Below, one piece after another: positions 25,665 to 33,524 of a stretch of 64,000 nucleotides of DNA. This stretch comes from Oribacterium sp. NK2B42 (GTDB taxonomy: Bacteria; Bacillota; Clostridia; Lachnospirales; Lachnospiraceae): contig NZ_AUJX01000003.1 of NCBI RefSeq assembly GCF_000424445.1, positions 62,001-126,000 of the forward strand, given 5' to 3'. Below the pieces are notes generated by a model that saw only the letters and a program-made list of their open reading frames with translations, did no database searches and was not told where the DNA came from. How positions within the stretch are numbered: position 1 is the first letter of the stretch; the number at the start of each line of letters is the position of its first letter. The position numbers and the translations under genes are program-made.

Positions 25665-26141
25665 ATGAAAAAGAACAACTCACCGCCGGTGAACCTTGAC
25701 CAGTATTTAAAAGGAAGCGGTCACAGGTTCTGCAGTTATTTTGAAGGTGCAAGGAAATATACTCTTCCATATGGGACCTTCCGCTTACTGGCAATCAAAG
25801 CCGGTGCAACATTCAAGCTGAGAAAGACAGCTCTTGTAGATCTGGACAAGCTTGATGCTTATATAGAAGCCAATTGTTTATATGATGAAATAACCGAAGG
25901 AGAAACAGATATGCCAAGAGGAAGAAAAAAGATAGAAGACATAGATGAACTTATAAAGAGCGGTCAGAAGAAATATGTACGGTATGCAGAAGGAGCAGAA
26001 CTTTATTCCATGGGAAGACATACCTTTGAAAAACTGGCAAAGGATGCAAATGCAGTAAGAAGAGTTAAGGGCATCATCCTTGTGAATATCGAAAAGGTAA
26101 ATGCTTTTATAGAGTCATTTGATGAAGAGGGGGGAATGTAA
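25665..26141 (+). CDS. Protein of two tandem Xis-like winged-helix domains
   Basis: ATG 25665 follows AGGAGGAAGC. The 158-residue product contains two copies of the same small fold: residues about 10-75 (RFCSYFEGARKYTLPYGTFR) and about 90-155 (KYVRYAEGAELYSMGRHTFE). Each is about the size of the single-domain Xis-like proteins at 22895 and 23297. The gene overlaps or abuts parA and may act as operon regulator or partition-site binding protein. Confidence 0.65.
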   Translation: MKKNNSPPVNLDQYLKGSGHRFCSYFEGARKYTLPYGTFRLLAIKAGATFKLRKTALVDLDKLDAYIEANCLYDEITEGETDMPRGRKKIEDIDELIKSGQKKYVRYAEGAELYSMGRHTFEKLAKDANAVRRVKGIILVNIEKVNAFIESFDEEGGM

Positions 26142-26142
26142 A

Positions 26143-26928
26143 ATGTGTAAGGTGATTTCTGTAGCTAATCAGAAAGGCGGTGTCGGAAAAACCGTTACCT
26201 GTGTGAATTTAGGGGTAGGCCTTGCCAGGGAAGGCTATAAAGTCTTGATGATCGACGCAGATCCCCAAGGTTCGCTTACCATCAGTCTCGGTTGTGATGA
26301 ACCGGACAGGCTTGAGTATTCTCTTGCTACTGCCATGATAAATATTATAAAAGATGAGGACATTGATGTCACCTATGGGCTTATACATCATAAAGAAGGC
26401 GTAGACATACTTCCGGGAAATATTGAGTTATCCAGTCTGGAGATCACTCTTACCGGCGTGATCAGTAGAGAGACTATTTTGAAATCATACGTTAACAAGG
26501 CAAGAGAACTATACGACTATATCATCATTGACTGTATGCCTTCATTAGGGATGATGACCATCAACGCTTTGGCATGCGCTGATTCAGTTCTGATTCCGGT
26601 ACAGGCTGCCTATCTTCCGGTTAAAGGTCTTCAGCAACTGATAAAGACCATTGGACGTGTAAAGAAGCAGCTAAACCCTCATTTGGAAATTGAGGGAATA
26701 CTGATAACTATGGTCGATAACAGGACAAACTATGCAAAAGACATAGCACAACAGGTCTATGATGTTTATTCCTCCAGCATCAATGTTTTTCACATTGAAA
26801 TACCTTTATCAGTCAGAGCTGCAGAAATAAGTGCATCTGGAAGCAGTCTATATGTTTATGATCCTAAGGGGAAGGCAGCATTTGCATACAGTGCACTGAT
26901 TCAGGAGGTAATAAGCCATGCCATGTAG
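26143..26928 (+). CDS. parA: ParA-family partition ATPase
   Basis: ATG 26143 follows GAGGGGGG; the ORF continues upstream but without a better start. The 261-residue protein has the deviant Walker A motif KGGVGKT, the Walker A' DADPQGS and Walker B IIDCMPSLG. It partitions low-copy plasmids or excised ICEs with ParB. parB starts 11 bases before its stop. Confidence 0.92.
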   Translation: MCKVISVANQKGGVGKTVTCVNLGVGLAREGYKVLMIDADPQGSLTISLGCDEPDRLEYSLATAMINIIKDEDIDVTYGLIHHKEGVDILPGNIELSSLEITLTGVISRETILKSYVNKARELYDYIIIDCMPSLGMMTINALACADSVLIPVQAAYLPVKGLQQLIKTIGRVKKQLNPHLEIEGILITMVDNRTNYAKDIAQQVYDVYSSSINVFHIEIPLSVRAAEISASGSSLYVYDPKGKAAFAYSALIQEVISHAM

Positions 26929-27829
26929 AGTTGGAAAAAAGGTAAAGCTGGCTAGTGTAGATGAACTGCTGGGCGTACCAAGTGTTGAAGGTACTGTAGA
27001 TCTTGATGTGATGACAATATATCCCTTTGAGAATCATCCTTTCAGAGTGGTGGATGATGAAGACATGGATGAGCTCGTTGATAGCATCAAAGAAAATGGT
27101 GTTTTGACTCCGGTTCTGGTCAGACCGGATGATGAAGGCACCTATGAAATGATTTCAGGTCACAGAAGACTACATGCTGCAAAAAGAGCCGGACTCAGAA
27201 AGATACCGGCAATTATCAAAGAAATGACCAATGATGATGCAACTATCGCAATGGTAGATGCCAATATGCAGCGGGAAGAGATACTTCCCAGTGAAAGGGC
27301 ATTTTCTTTGAAAATGAAAATGGATGCAATGAATCATAGGGGAAGCCGCTCAGATTTAACTTTGTCTACTAAAGAGACAAAGTTGCATTCAGCAGAAGCA
27401 GTTGGAGAAACTGTGGGGTTAAAGCGTGCCCAGGTTCATAGGTACATCAGACTGGTTTATCTGATACCAAAGCTTCTCGATATGGTTGATGCAGGGAGAC
27501 TTGCTATAAATGTAGCTCAGGAAATTTCTTATCTTAACAATAACTACCAGCAATGGATCTACGAGTATATCTATGAGAATGGAATGATAAAACAGGAACA
27601 GCTCATGGCCTTAAGACAATACAGGGAGGATGATTCCCTGACGCAAGAACAGCTTATTGACATACTTATAGAGAGCAGAGCAACACCACAGGTCAGGAAA
27701 CATATCACATTTTCAGAGAGGAAACTAAATAAGTACTTCCCGGCTTACTACTCACAGACAGAGATTGAGAAGATCATGACAGAACTACTGGAACAATGGA
27801 AGAAATCACAAAAAGGTGGGGATCAATGA
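26918..27829 (+). CDS. parB: ParB/Noc-family partition protein
   Basis: The 303-residue protein starts at ATG 26918 inside parA. It shows the ParB N-terminal CTPase motifs (ISGHRRLHAAKRAG) and a following EREEILPSE-like box seen as NMQREEILPSERAF. A central helix-turn-helix for parS binding (GLKRAQVHRYIRL) follows. A perfect inverted repeat lies within its coding sequence at 27358-27384. Confidence 0.9.
   Translation: MPCRVGKKVKLASVDELLGVPSVEGTVDLDVMTIYPFENHPFRVVDDEDMDELVDSIKENGVLTPVLVRPDDEGTYEMISGHRRLHAAKRAGLRKIPAIIKEMTNDDATIAMVDANMQREEILPSERAFSLKMKMDAMNHRGSRSDLTLSTKETKLHSAEAVGETVGLKRAQVHRYIRLVYLIPKLLDMVDAGRLAINVAQEISYLNNNYQQWIYEYIYENGMIKQEQLMALRQYREDDSLTQEQLIDILIESRATPQVRKHITFSERKLNKYFPAYYSQTEIEKIMTELLEQWKKSQKGGDQ
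27358..27384. repeat. Perfect 10-bp inverted repeat inside parB
   Basis: AACTTTGTCT (27358-27367) and AGACAAAGTT (27375-27384) are perfect reverse complements with a 7-bp spacer. In protein terms it is the LTLSTKETKL linker of ParB. It could be a centromere-like site within the gene, or simply a hairpin. Confidence 0.55.
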
Positions 27830-27830
27830 T

Positions 27831-28197
27831 ATGATGGATTATTTTTATGGAAATCAGATAAAACAGTTCACATCAATAGAAATACCGAAGGAGCTTCTTA
27901 CTGGAAACAGGTTTTCAATGCTTTCTCCTTCTTCAAAGATGCTGTATGCGATTATGCTGGACAGAATGAAGCAGGCTTCAGGGAATAAATGGATAGATGA
28001 AGAAAGGCGGATTTACAATCCTGTATCCATTAAGTCTGATTCAGAAAGATATCAGGTTTTCAAGGCATACCATAATCGCATGTTTGGCAGAGCTGGAAGA
28101 TATCGGACTCATATCAAGGATACAGATCAAAGGAAAGGCCAGCAGGATATATGTCAAAAATTTCAATGAGCAGAGAGTCCTGAGGAGTGTCGGGTAG
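27831..28197 (+). pseudogene. RepA_N-type replication protein, frameshifted
   Basis: The N-terminal part (IPKELLTGNRFSMLSPSSKM, LYAIMLDRMKQ) and, in another frame, the rest of the domain (ILYPLSLIQKDIRFSRHTI, GLISRIQIKGKASRIYVKNF) together make one RepA_N-type winged-helix domain. Reading frames change near 28017, where the coding logic fits one extra A in TACAATCC. A GTG at 27816 is also in frame. The product is therefore broken, unless this is a sequencing error. It is shorter than a full RepA and may have been a truncated copy before the frameshift. Confidence 0.7.
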
Positions 28198-28262
28198 TGC
28201 AGAAACTGCACCACCTAAGCTCATAGAGAAGTATGAAAGCTCATTGGAGGGAGGGAAACAGA

Positions 28263-29222
28263 TTGAACGATAAAATCATTTTCGACTATTTTACGGATCA
28301 GGAAGCTGATATCCTCACATTTTATAGAATTCCCAAGTTGCTTTTCACCAATGATTTTTTCAAAGAATTATGTGTAGAATCCAAGGTTTTATATGGTCTT
28401 ATGCTAGACAGGATGTCCTTATCTATAAAAAACAAGTGGTTTGATTCCGAGAATCGGGCATATATCTACTTTTCACAGCAGGATGCCATGGAAATGCTCA
28501 ACTGTAAGGAAAACAAGGCCGGAAACATGTTTAAAGAGCTGGAAGCTATCGGTCTGATAGAAAGAAAAAGGCAGGGGCAGGGAAAACCTGCAATAATCTA
28601 CCTGAAGAATTTCGTTCAGGCAGAGAAGACTCAGACATGGGAAAAATCAATGTCTAATGAAACTATGACTGTTTCAGACATGGGAAAAACCAATGTCAAG
28701 ACCTTTTAAAAACCAATGTCAAGAGATGGGAAAAATCAAAGTCCAGACATGGGTAAAACCAATGCTAATTATAATAATACAAATAACAATAATATAAACA
28801 TATCTAATCAGCTCTTATCGGATGATAAGGATATGAATGAAGAGTATGCGGTATATGCCAGGAAGATCAGAGAGAATGTTGAACTGGAGGCATTGAAAGA
28901 GAGTTATCCTCATGACACAGATATAATTGACGGTATGTATGACTTAATCCTTGAGATAGTACTTTGCAGAGGAAAGTCCGTATGGATTTCAAAAAACGAA
29001 TATCCGGCGGAGCTTGTTAAATCAAAGTTCCTGAAACTTAACTATGGTCATCTGGAATATGTGATGGAGTGCCTTAAGAACAATACGACAAAGATAAGGA
29101 ACATAAAATCCTATATACTTTCAACACTTTTCAATGCACCTGCAACCATGGGAAGTTATTACAGAGCTGAAGTGAATTATTACATGTATGGAAGGTATGA
29201 AGAAATCAGAAAAGCTAATTGA
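28263..29222 (+). pseudogene. repA: RepA-like replication initiator with an in-frame stop
   Basis: TTG 28263 follows GGAGGGA. The first part (to TAA 28707) is a RepA_N domain (FYRIPKLLFTNDFFKEL, VLYGLMLDRMSLS). The same frame resumes after the stop with ATG 28716 and continues to 29222 with a long Asn-rich linker and a C-terminal domain (DTDIIDGMYDLILEIV, HLEYVMECLKNNTTKI). The linker repeats DMGKTN-like units on both sides of the stop. A single GAA-to-TAA change would explain it. Reinitiation at 28716 might yield a two-part protein. Replication function is therefore doubtful. Confidence 0.75.
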
Positions 29223-29226
29223 CACT

Positions 29227-29277
29227 GTTGCACAACACTCATATAATTAAATCATAGATGGTTGTATAACACTCATA
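29227..29277. promoter_or_regulatory. Paired 17-bp direct repeats before the RHH gene
   Basis: GTTGCACAACACTCATA (29227-29243) and GTTGTATAACACTCATA (29261-29277) are 15/17 identical and spaced 34 bp start to start. The second overlaps the ribosome site of the gene at 29289. Each begins with a GTTG-AAC dyad. They look like operators for the ribbon-helix-helix product. Confidence 0.55.
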
Positions 29278-29288
29278 GGAGGGATGAT

Positions 29289-29729
29289 ATGCCAAGAATC
29301 AATTTATCTGTCAGTCAGGAACTTTATGACAGGCTGAAGCAGGAAGCAGATAGCAGGTATTTAAGTGTGAATTCTCTGGTGGTCAGTGAGCTGGAGAAAA
29401 CATTTATGACTGAACACAGCTTTGATTACAGCATTGCCATGGAGTCTTTAAAAAATGAATCAGAGCAGATGGATGTAGAGTTTACACTTTCAGATCTTCC
29501 AACATTTAAAAATGTAGACAAGATCATCATCGAGAAAAATATCAAAGAATCACCAGCTTCTATCAGGGCACGTCTTGGAAAGATATATAACGAGGCAGTA
29601 CGTAACGGACAGATTGCCGGTGTGGACAGAGCAATTATAGAAAAGAACGGATCTCAGGAGTATAAATTCATATCCAGAGCGGCAGTTTATGTAAACAAAT
29701 TAAGTAAACATAAAGGAGGTTTGAAATGA
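29289..29729 (+). CDS. Ribbon-helix-helix-type DNA-binding protein, 146 aa
   Basis: ATG 29289 follows ATAGGAGGG. The N-terminus is a CopG/Arc-like ribbon-helix-helix (INLSVSQELYDRLKQEADSR, VNSLVVSELE). The remaining 90 residues are unrecognised and include SIRARLGKIYNEAVRNGQI. Likely a copy-control or partition regulator of the repA/parAB block, autoregulated through the repeats just upstream. The next gene overlaps by 4 bases. Confidence 0.7.
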   Translation: MPRINLSVSQELYDRLKQEADSRYLSVNSLVVSELEKTFMTEHSFDYSIAMESLKNESEQMDVEFTLSDLPTFKNVDKIIIEKNIKESPASIRARLGKIYNEAVRNGQIAGVDRAIIEKNGSQEYKFISRAAVYVNKLSKHKGGLK

Positions 29730-29974
29730 AGTATGAAAGTCAAAAGTGGCTTGATTATGCCGATAGTATACCAATCACTGATAACGACGGAAAAAAAGCT
29801 TTTGAACTTGTCCGTGAGTCAAAAGGATTGTTTCTGTATGTAAAGTGTTCGGATAACAGGCACAAAAAACAATATCGGAAGATCTGCATGAGCGATGCTT
29901 TATATCAGATGTTTATTAATATGACAGACGCAGAACGTAAAATTTATCTTCAAGCCTGCATGCGGGCAAGTTAA
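29726..29974 (+). CDS. Hypothetical protein, 82 aa
   Basis: Starts at ATG 29726, overlapping the preceding stop (ATGA), so coupled to the RHH gene. The product is basic and includes SKGLFLYVKCSDNRHKKQYR. It has no recognised domain. It is probably an accessory gene of the plasmid-like block. Confidence 0.6.
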   Translation: MKYESQKWLDYADSIPITDNDGKKAFELVRESKGLFLYVKCSDNRHKKQYRKICMSDALYQMFINMTDAERKIYLQACMRAS

Positions 29975-30017
29975 TAATTTAATACCGAGCTTTGTTCCGT
30001 TACTAAACGAGGACGCG

Positions 30018-30368
30018 ATGCCGGAGTTGATTCTTTCACGGGTAGTGGAGGAATGGACTCCGGCTTTTTATATATCTGGACTTTTTAAGGAGGTGAGGCC
30101 TATTGTAACCGGAGAGACAACTTACCAGGACTTAATCGGAATGTTTGGATCGGATTACGAAATGCCGCCAGAAGCGGATTTTACAAAAGGAGATGAGTAC
30201 GAATATCGTTGTTCATACTTTCCGAAATGTCCGACTGGTGCCAAATGCTTTGTAGTATCGACACCGGAACCACTGCAGGAAAAGGATGTACTGAACGTAT
30301 CCTGCCGTCTTATGGGTAAAAAAATACCTGTTTATGCAGGTAAGGCAATAAGAAGAGTAAAAAAATAA
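30018..30368 (+). CDS. Hypothetical protein, 116 aa
   Basis: Starts at ATG 30018; the upstream GAGGACGCG is a weak ribosome site. The protein contains a CSYFPKCPTGAKCFVV segment with three cysteines, possibly a metal-binding knuckle. I do not recognise it. A strong hairpin and T-tract follow at 30388-30478. Confidence 0.5.
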   Translation: MPELILSRVVEEWTPAFYISGLFKEVRPIVTGETTYQDLIGMFGSDYEMPPEADFTKGDEYEYRCSYFPKCPTGAKCFVVSTPEPLQEKDVLNVSCRLMGKKIPVYAGKAIRRVKK

Positions 30369-30387
30369 AATAACCGAGTCACTCGTA

Positions 30388-30478
30388 AAGCCACTTAGAT
30401 GCGCATTACAGGACTCAGAGCCACGAGGAATATAGCTCGTGCTTTGATTTCTGGGATGTGATCTAAGTGGCTTTTTTT
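30388..30478 (+). terminator. Long-armed terminator with an internal hairpin
   Basis: AAGCCACTTAGAT (30388-30400) and ATCTAAGTGGCTT (30461-30473) form a perfect 13-bp stem followed by T7. The 60-nt loop contains its own hairpin CACGAG/CTCGTG (30422-30427, 30436-30441). It probably ends the maintenance operon, though the elaborate loop could indicate regulated termination. Confidence 0.7.
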
Positions 30479-30660
30479 ATCCGCCGTAACTGATCACTCC
30501 GGCGGCGGTCGGGCAACGACCTTAACTGCCTTCGATGTGAAGCTCTGCTCCAAAGTACACGGGGCACTACGCGAAAGCGTGCTGCTTCAGGGTGGATCAT
30601 CGGACATTAAAAAACAGTCAAGTGAAGCAGCTGACCATAGCCGAAACGGAGGTTTCAGTT
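30479..30660 (+). promoter_or_regulatory. GC-rich structured leader of the phage regulator gene
   Basis: About 180 bases without a gene. Short hairpins include GGTCGGGCAACGACC near 30507 and ACGCGAAAGCGT near 30569, which has a GAAA tetraloop. CCGCCG/CGGCGG are also present. It leads directly to the CGGAGG ribosome site at 30647. It may be a 5' untranslated regulatory RNA. Confidence 0.4.
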
Positions 30661-31281
30661 ATGGCAGCACAGAACGAAGATTCTAAGAACAATGTAGTAA
30701 AGACTGTTCGTACCAGTGAGTACGACGGAAACCGTGGTTCCTACATGGATGCTGATGGCAACTATGTTTATACCACATGGGAAAAGAGAGGTAAGAAGTG
30801 GGTTGAAGTGCCGGTGTGCACCATTCCTCTTGGAGAAAACGGAGAGAATGCAGAATGGATCATTATGCTTGACCATGCTGATCACGAAGTGGATCTTCAG
30901 AATCGCTATCAGGATGAAAATGCGGATTATGAATTTTCCAACCGTGTGAACAACAAAAAGGCCGGGGAAGATGAGGATATGTCTGATACGGATGCCTGGG
31001 CAATGATCGCAGATCCGAAAGCAGATATTTTTGAAACTTTGTTTCCAGAGGAAGAGGAAGTTAAACCTGAAATTCAGCAGTTAGAGGATTTTATGAAGCT
31101 GCTGACAGAGGATCAGATCAACCTGATCTACGAACATTTCGGTGCCAGAAAGACATTGAAGCAGATCTGTGACGAAGGGAATGCTGCAAACGGCACCGAT
31201 AAGTCTCCCCAATCTGTCGGGAATCGAAAGAAAAAGATTCTGGATCGCCTGAAGAAGCTTTTTGAAAAGGCGGAGCAGTAA
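30661..31281 (+). CDS. Phage/ICE sigma region 4-like regulator
   Basis: ATG 30661 with CGGAGG 8 nt upstream is preferred over GTG 30592. The 206-residue protein has a basic N-terminus with Tyr-rich GNRGSYMDADGNYVYTTW. An acidic middle follows, then a C-terminal helix-turn-helix of sigma region 4 type (LLTEDQINLIYEHFGARKTL, SPQSVGNRKKKILDRLKKLF). It probably controls expression of the following phage-type genes. Confidence 0.7.
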   Translation: MAAQNEDSKNNVVKTVRTSEYDGNRGSYMDADGNYVYTTWEKRGKKWVEVPVCTIPLGENGENAEWIIMLDHADHEVDLQNRYQDENADYEFSNRVNNKKAGEDEDMSDTDAWAMIADPKADIFETLFPEEEEVKPEIQQLEDFMKLLTEDQINLIYEHFGARKTLKQICDEGNAANGTDKSPQSVGNRKKKILDRLKKLFEKAEQ

Positions 31282-31294
31282 GGAGCAGGGACGG

Positions 31295-31325
31295 CAGGGG
31301 GTTGTTTATTTCGGCTTGTAGTAGA
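31295..31325 (+). repeat. 31-bp repeat, copy 1
   Basis: A 31-nt unit that starts CAGGGGGTTGTTT and ends TTGTAGTAGA. It is repeated at 33045-33075 with two differences. Each copy lies in the spacer upstream of a phage gene cluster. Confidence 0.75.
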
Positions 31326-31379
31326 GGAAGAAACAACCTCCGGGCTTAGTCCCGTACATGACAGATTGGAGGAATGATG

Positions 31380-31586
31380 ATGAAACACAAAGTATGTATC
31401 AGCATAGCTGAGAAAAACGGCACTAAGACAGAACTCCTGAAAGGCAGAAGGCTTATGCTTACGGTGAGGTTGCTGAAATTATTATTTGGCGATTTCTGCG
31501 AGGTATTTGTTCTGACTCCGGGAGAGACTGTTTCCAGCGTGGAGATTAAAGAACTGCGAAAGGGAGGTGCCGGGTATGACGCTTGA
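31380..31586 (+). CDS. Hypothetical phage protein, 68 aa
   Basis: ATG 31380 follows TTGGAGG by 7 nt; ATG 31374 and 31377 are in frame. The product (KVCISIAEKNGTKTELLKG, EVFVLTPGETVSSVEIKEL) has no domain I recognise. It overlaps the helicase gene by 11 bases and is probably its small companion. Confidence 0.55.
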   Translation: MKHKVCISIAEKNGTKTELLKGRRLMLTVRLLKLLFGDFCEVFVLTPGETVSSVEIKELRKGGAGYDA

Positions 31587-33018
31587 TGAAGTAAAGTTGC
31601 TGATGCCGATAAAGGCTAATCCTTACGAGCATCAGGTCAAGGCGTTTGGTTTTGTATGCGGATTATTCGGTATCTTCAATGCACCGTTCTACAGCAGGGG
31701 AGCCGCACTTTTGATGGAGATTGGGTGCGGAAAAACTATCACAGCTATCGAGATCACTGGATGCCTTTATCAATTTGAAAAAGTAAGCAGCGTTTTGATT
31801 GTGGCACCTTTAAGTATTCTCGGAGTCTGGGAAGAAGAGTTTGAACATTTTTCGGCATTCCCGTTTTCACTTATAGTTCTTAAGGGAAGTATGGCTAAGA
31901 AGCGGGAGCAGTTGGAAGAAATATCGGACAAGGGGCTTCAGATCGTGGTAGTAAATTATGAATCGGCATGGAGGCTTGAAAAAGAACTTAAAAACTTTGA
32001 TGCAGATCTGATCATCGCAGACGAAGGACACAAGATCAAATCTGCCCAGACGGCAGCAGGTAAATGTATGCACGCCTTGGGAGACAGGGCGAGGTACAAA
32101 CTGCTTTTGACCGGAACCTTGATTACTAATAAGGAAATTGATGTTTTTTCACAGTATCGCTTTATAAACAGCAAAATATTTGGCACAAGCTTTTATGCGT
32201 TCAGAAATCGATATTTTGACATGCTTGGATATGGCAACCATACGCCGGTGTTCCGCAAATATCTGAGAGAAGATTTCCTGAAAAAGATGCATTCCGTGGT
32301 ATACAGAGTAACAAAGGCAGAATGTCTTGATCTTCCGGATATTACCGAAGAAGTGAGAACCGTTGAGTTAGAACCCAGGGCTATGAAGCTATATACGAAT
32401 CTGGAAAAAGAATCCTATACCCAGATGGCAGGTTCTGAAGTAAGCGCGGTAAATGTTTTAACAAGATTGCTTCGATTATCTCAGATTACCGGCGGACACC
32501 TGACTGATGACGAAGGCGATGACAATGCCGTTAGTACGGCAAAATTGGATGCGCTTTCGGATATTCTGGATGCCGCTATGGATGAGGGGAAAAAACTTGT
32601 GGTTATGGCAAGGTTCATTCCGGAATTAAACGATATACAGGAATTGTTGGAGAAAAAGGGCATAGGCTATTCATTGATCAGAGGTGGCGTAAAAGATCGT
32701 GCTGAAGAGATACGCCGATTTCAGGAAGATGAGGATTGCAAGGTGTTTGTAGGACAGATAGCGGCGGCAGGATTAGGGATTACTTTGACAGCTGCTTCGA
32801 CAATGGTGTTCTACAGCCTGGATTATTCCATGTCTAATTTCGAGCAGGCGAAAGCCCGCATCCATAGAGTATCTCAGAAAGAGAACTGTCTGTATATCTA
32901 TCTGGTTGCGAAGAATACGGTAGACCGTAAGGTGCTCAGATCTCTTCGAGAGAAACGAGATCTGGCAAAGCTTTTGGTTGATGATTACAGGAAAGGCAAG
33001 AATCCGTTTAAGGATTGA
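31576..33018 (+). CDS. SNF2-type phage helicase
   Basis: ATG 31576 follows GGGAGG. The 480-residue protein has Walker A MEIGCGKT, motif Ia LIVAPLSILGVWEEE, Walker B IADEGHKIK (DEGH), motif III LLLTGTLITN, and C-terminal motifs VFVGQIAAAGLGITLTAAS and RIHRVSQKE. It is the DEAD/SNF2 helicase common in the replication block of Firmicutes siphophages. The gene is full length and appears intact. Confidence 0.9.
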   Translation: MTLDEVKLLMPIKANPYEHQVKAFGFVCGLFGIFNAPFYSRGAALLMEIGCGKTITAIEITGCLYQFEKVSSVLIVAPLSILGVWEEEFEHFSAFPFSLIVLKGSMAKKREQLEEISDKGLQIVVVNYESAWRLEKELKNFDADLIIADEGHKIKSAQTAAGKCMHALGDRARYKLLLTGTLITNKEIDVFSQYRFINSKIFGTSFYAFRNRYFDMLGYGNHTPVFRKYLREDFLKKMHSVVYRVTKAECLDLPDITEEVRTVELEPRAMKLYTNLEKESYTQMAGSEVSAVNVLTRLLRLSQITGGHLTDDEGDDNAVSTAKLDALSDILDAAMDEGKKLVVMARFIPELNDIQELLEKKGIGYSLIRGGVKDRAEEIRRFQEDEDCKVFVGQIAAAGLGITLTAASTMVFYSLDYSMSNFEQAKARIHRVSQKENCLYIYLVAKNTVDRKVLRSLREKRDLAKLLVDDYRKGKNPFKD

Positions 33019-33044
33019 AATGCGCTGCTATGAGCCGGAAAAGA

Positions 33045-33075
33045 CAGGGGGTTGTTTTTTTCGGATTGTAGTAGA
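33045..33075 (+). repeat. 31-bp repeat, copy 2
   Basis: Same unit as at 31295-31325, with T for A and A for C at two positions. It lies just before AAGGAGGTG of the next gene. Confidence 0.75.
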
Positions 33076-33092
33076 AGGAGGTGAAAAGCACC

Positions 33093-33503
33093 ATGACAAA
33101 TCAGGAAATATTTGAATTGGCTGACAAACTCAAAGCAGCCAAAAACCGCAAGAAGGAGCTTGATGCTCAGGTCAAAGAGGTGACCGCAGAGATTGATGAG
33201 CTTGACCTTGCATTATCCGATGCTATGGCAGAGGCAGAGCTGGATCGGTTCAGCAGGAATGGAAATACATTCTACTTAAACACAAGGCTTTTTGCTTCAT
33301 CGGCAGCAGGTCGCAAGGATGAGCTGATGCAGGCCTTAAAAGATCAGGGTTACGGCTCCATTGTAGTAGAAACCGTGAATGCGAACACACTGGCATCCTT
33401 TGTAAAGGAACAGATGGCAGAGCACGGTGAAGAACTTCCGGACTGGCTTTCCGAGGTGGTAAGTACCTATGAGAAGGTTTCCGTGGGAGTACGCAAAGGT
33501 TAA
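33093..33503 (+). CDS. Hypothetical phage protein with coiled-coil N-terminus, 136 aa
   Basis: ATG 33093 follows AAGGAGGTG. The first half is a predicted coiled coil (ADKLKAAKNRKKELDAQVKE); the second half includes LMQALKDQGYGSIVVETVNA. It is a common neighbour of the ssDNA-binding-type protein in phage replication blocks. Function is not known to me. Confidence 0.65.
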   Translation: MTNQEIFELADKLKAAKNRKKELDAQVKEVTAEIDELDLALSDAMAEAELDRFSRNGNTFYLNTRLFASSAAGRKDELMQALKDQGYGSIVVETVNANTLASFVKEQMAEHGEELPDWLSEVVSTYEKVSVGVRKG

Positions 33504-33524
33504 TAGACAGGGAGGATCGGAAAA

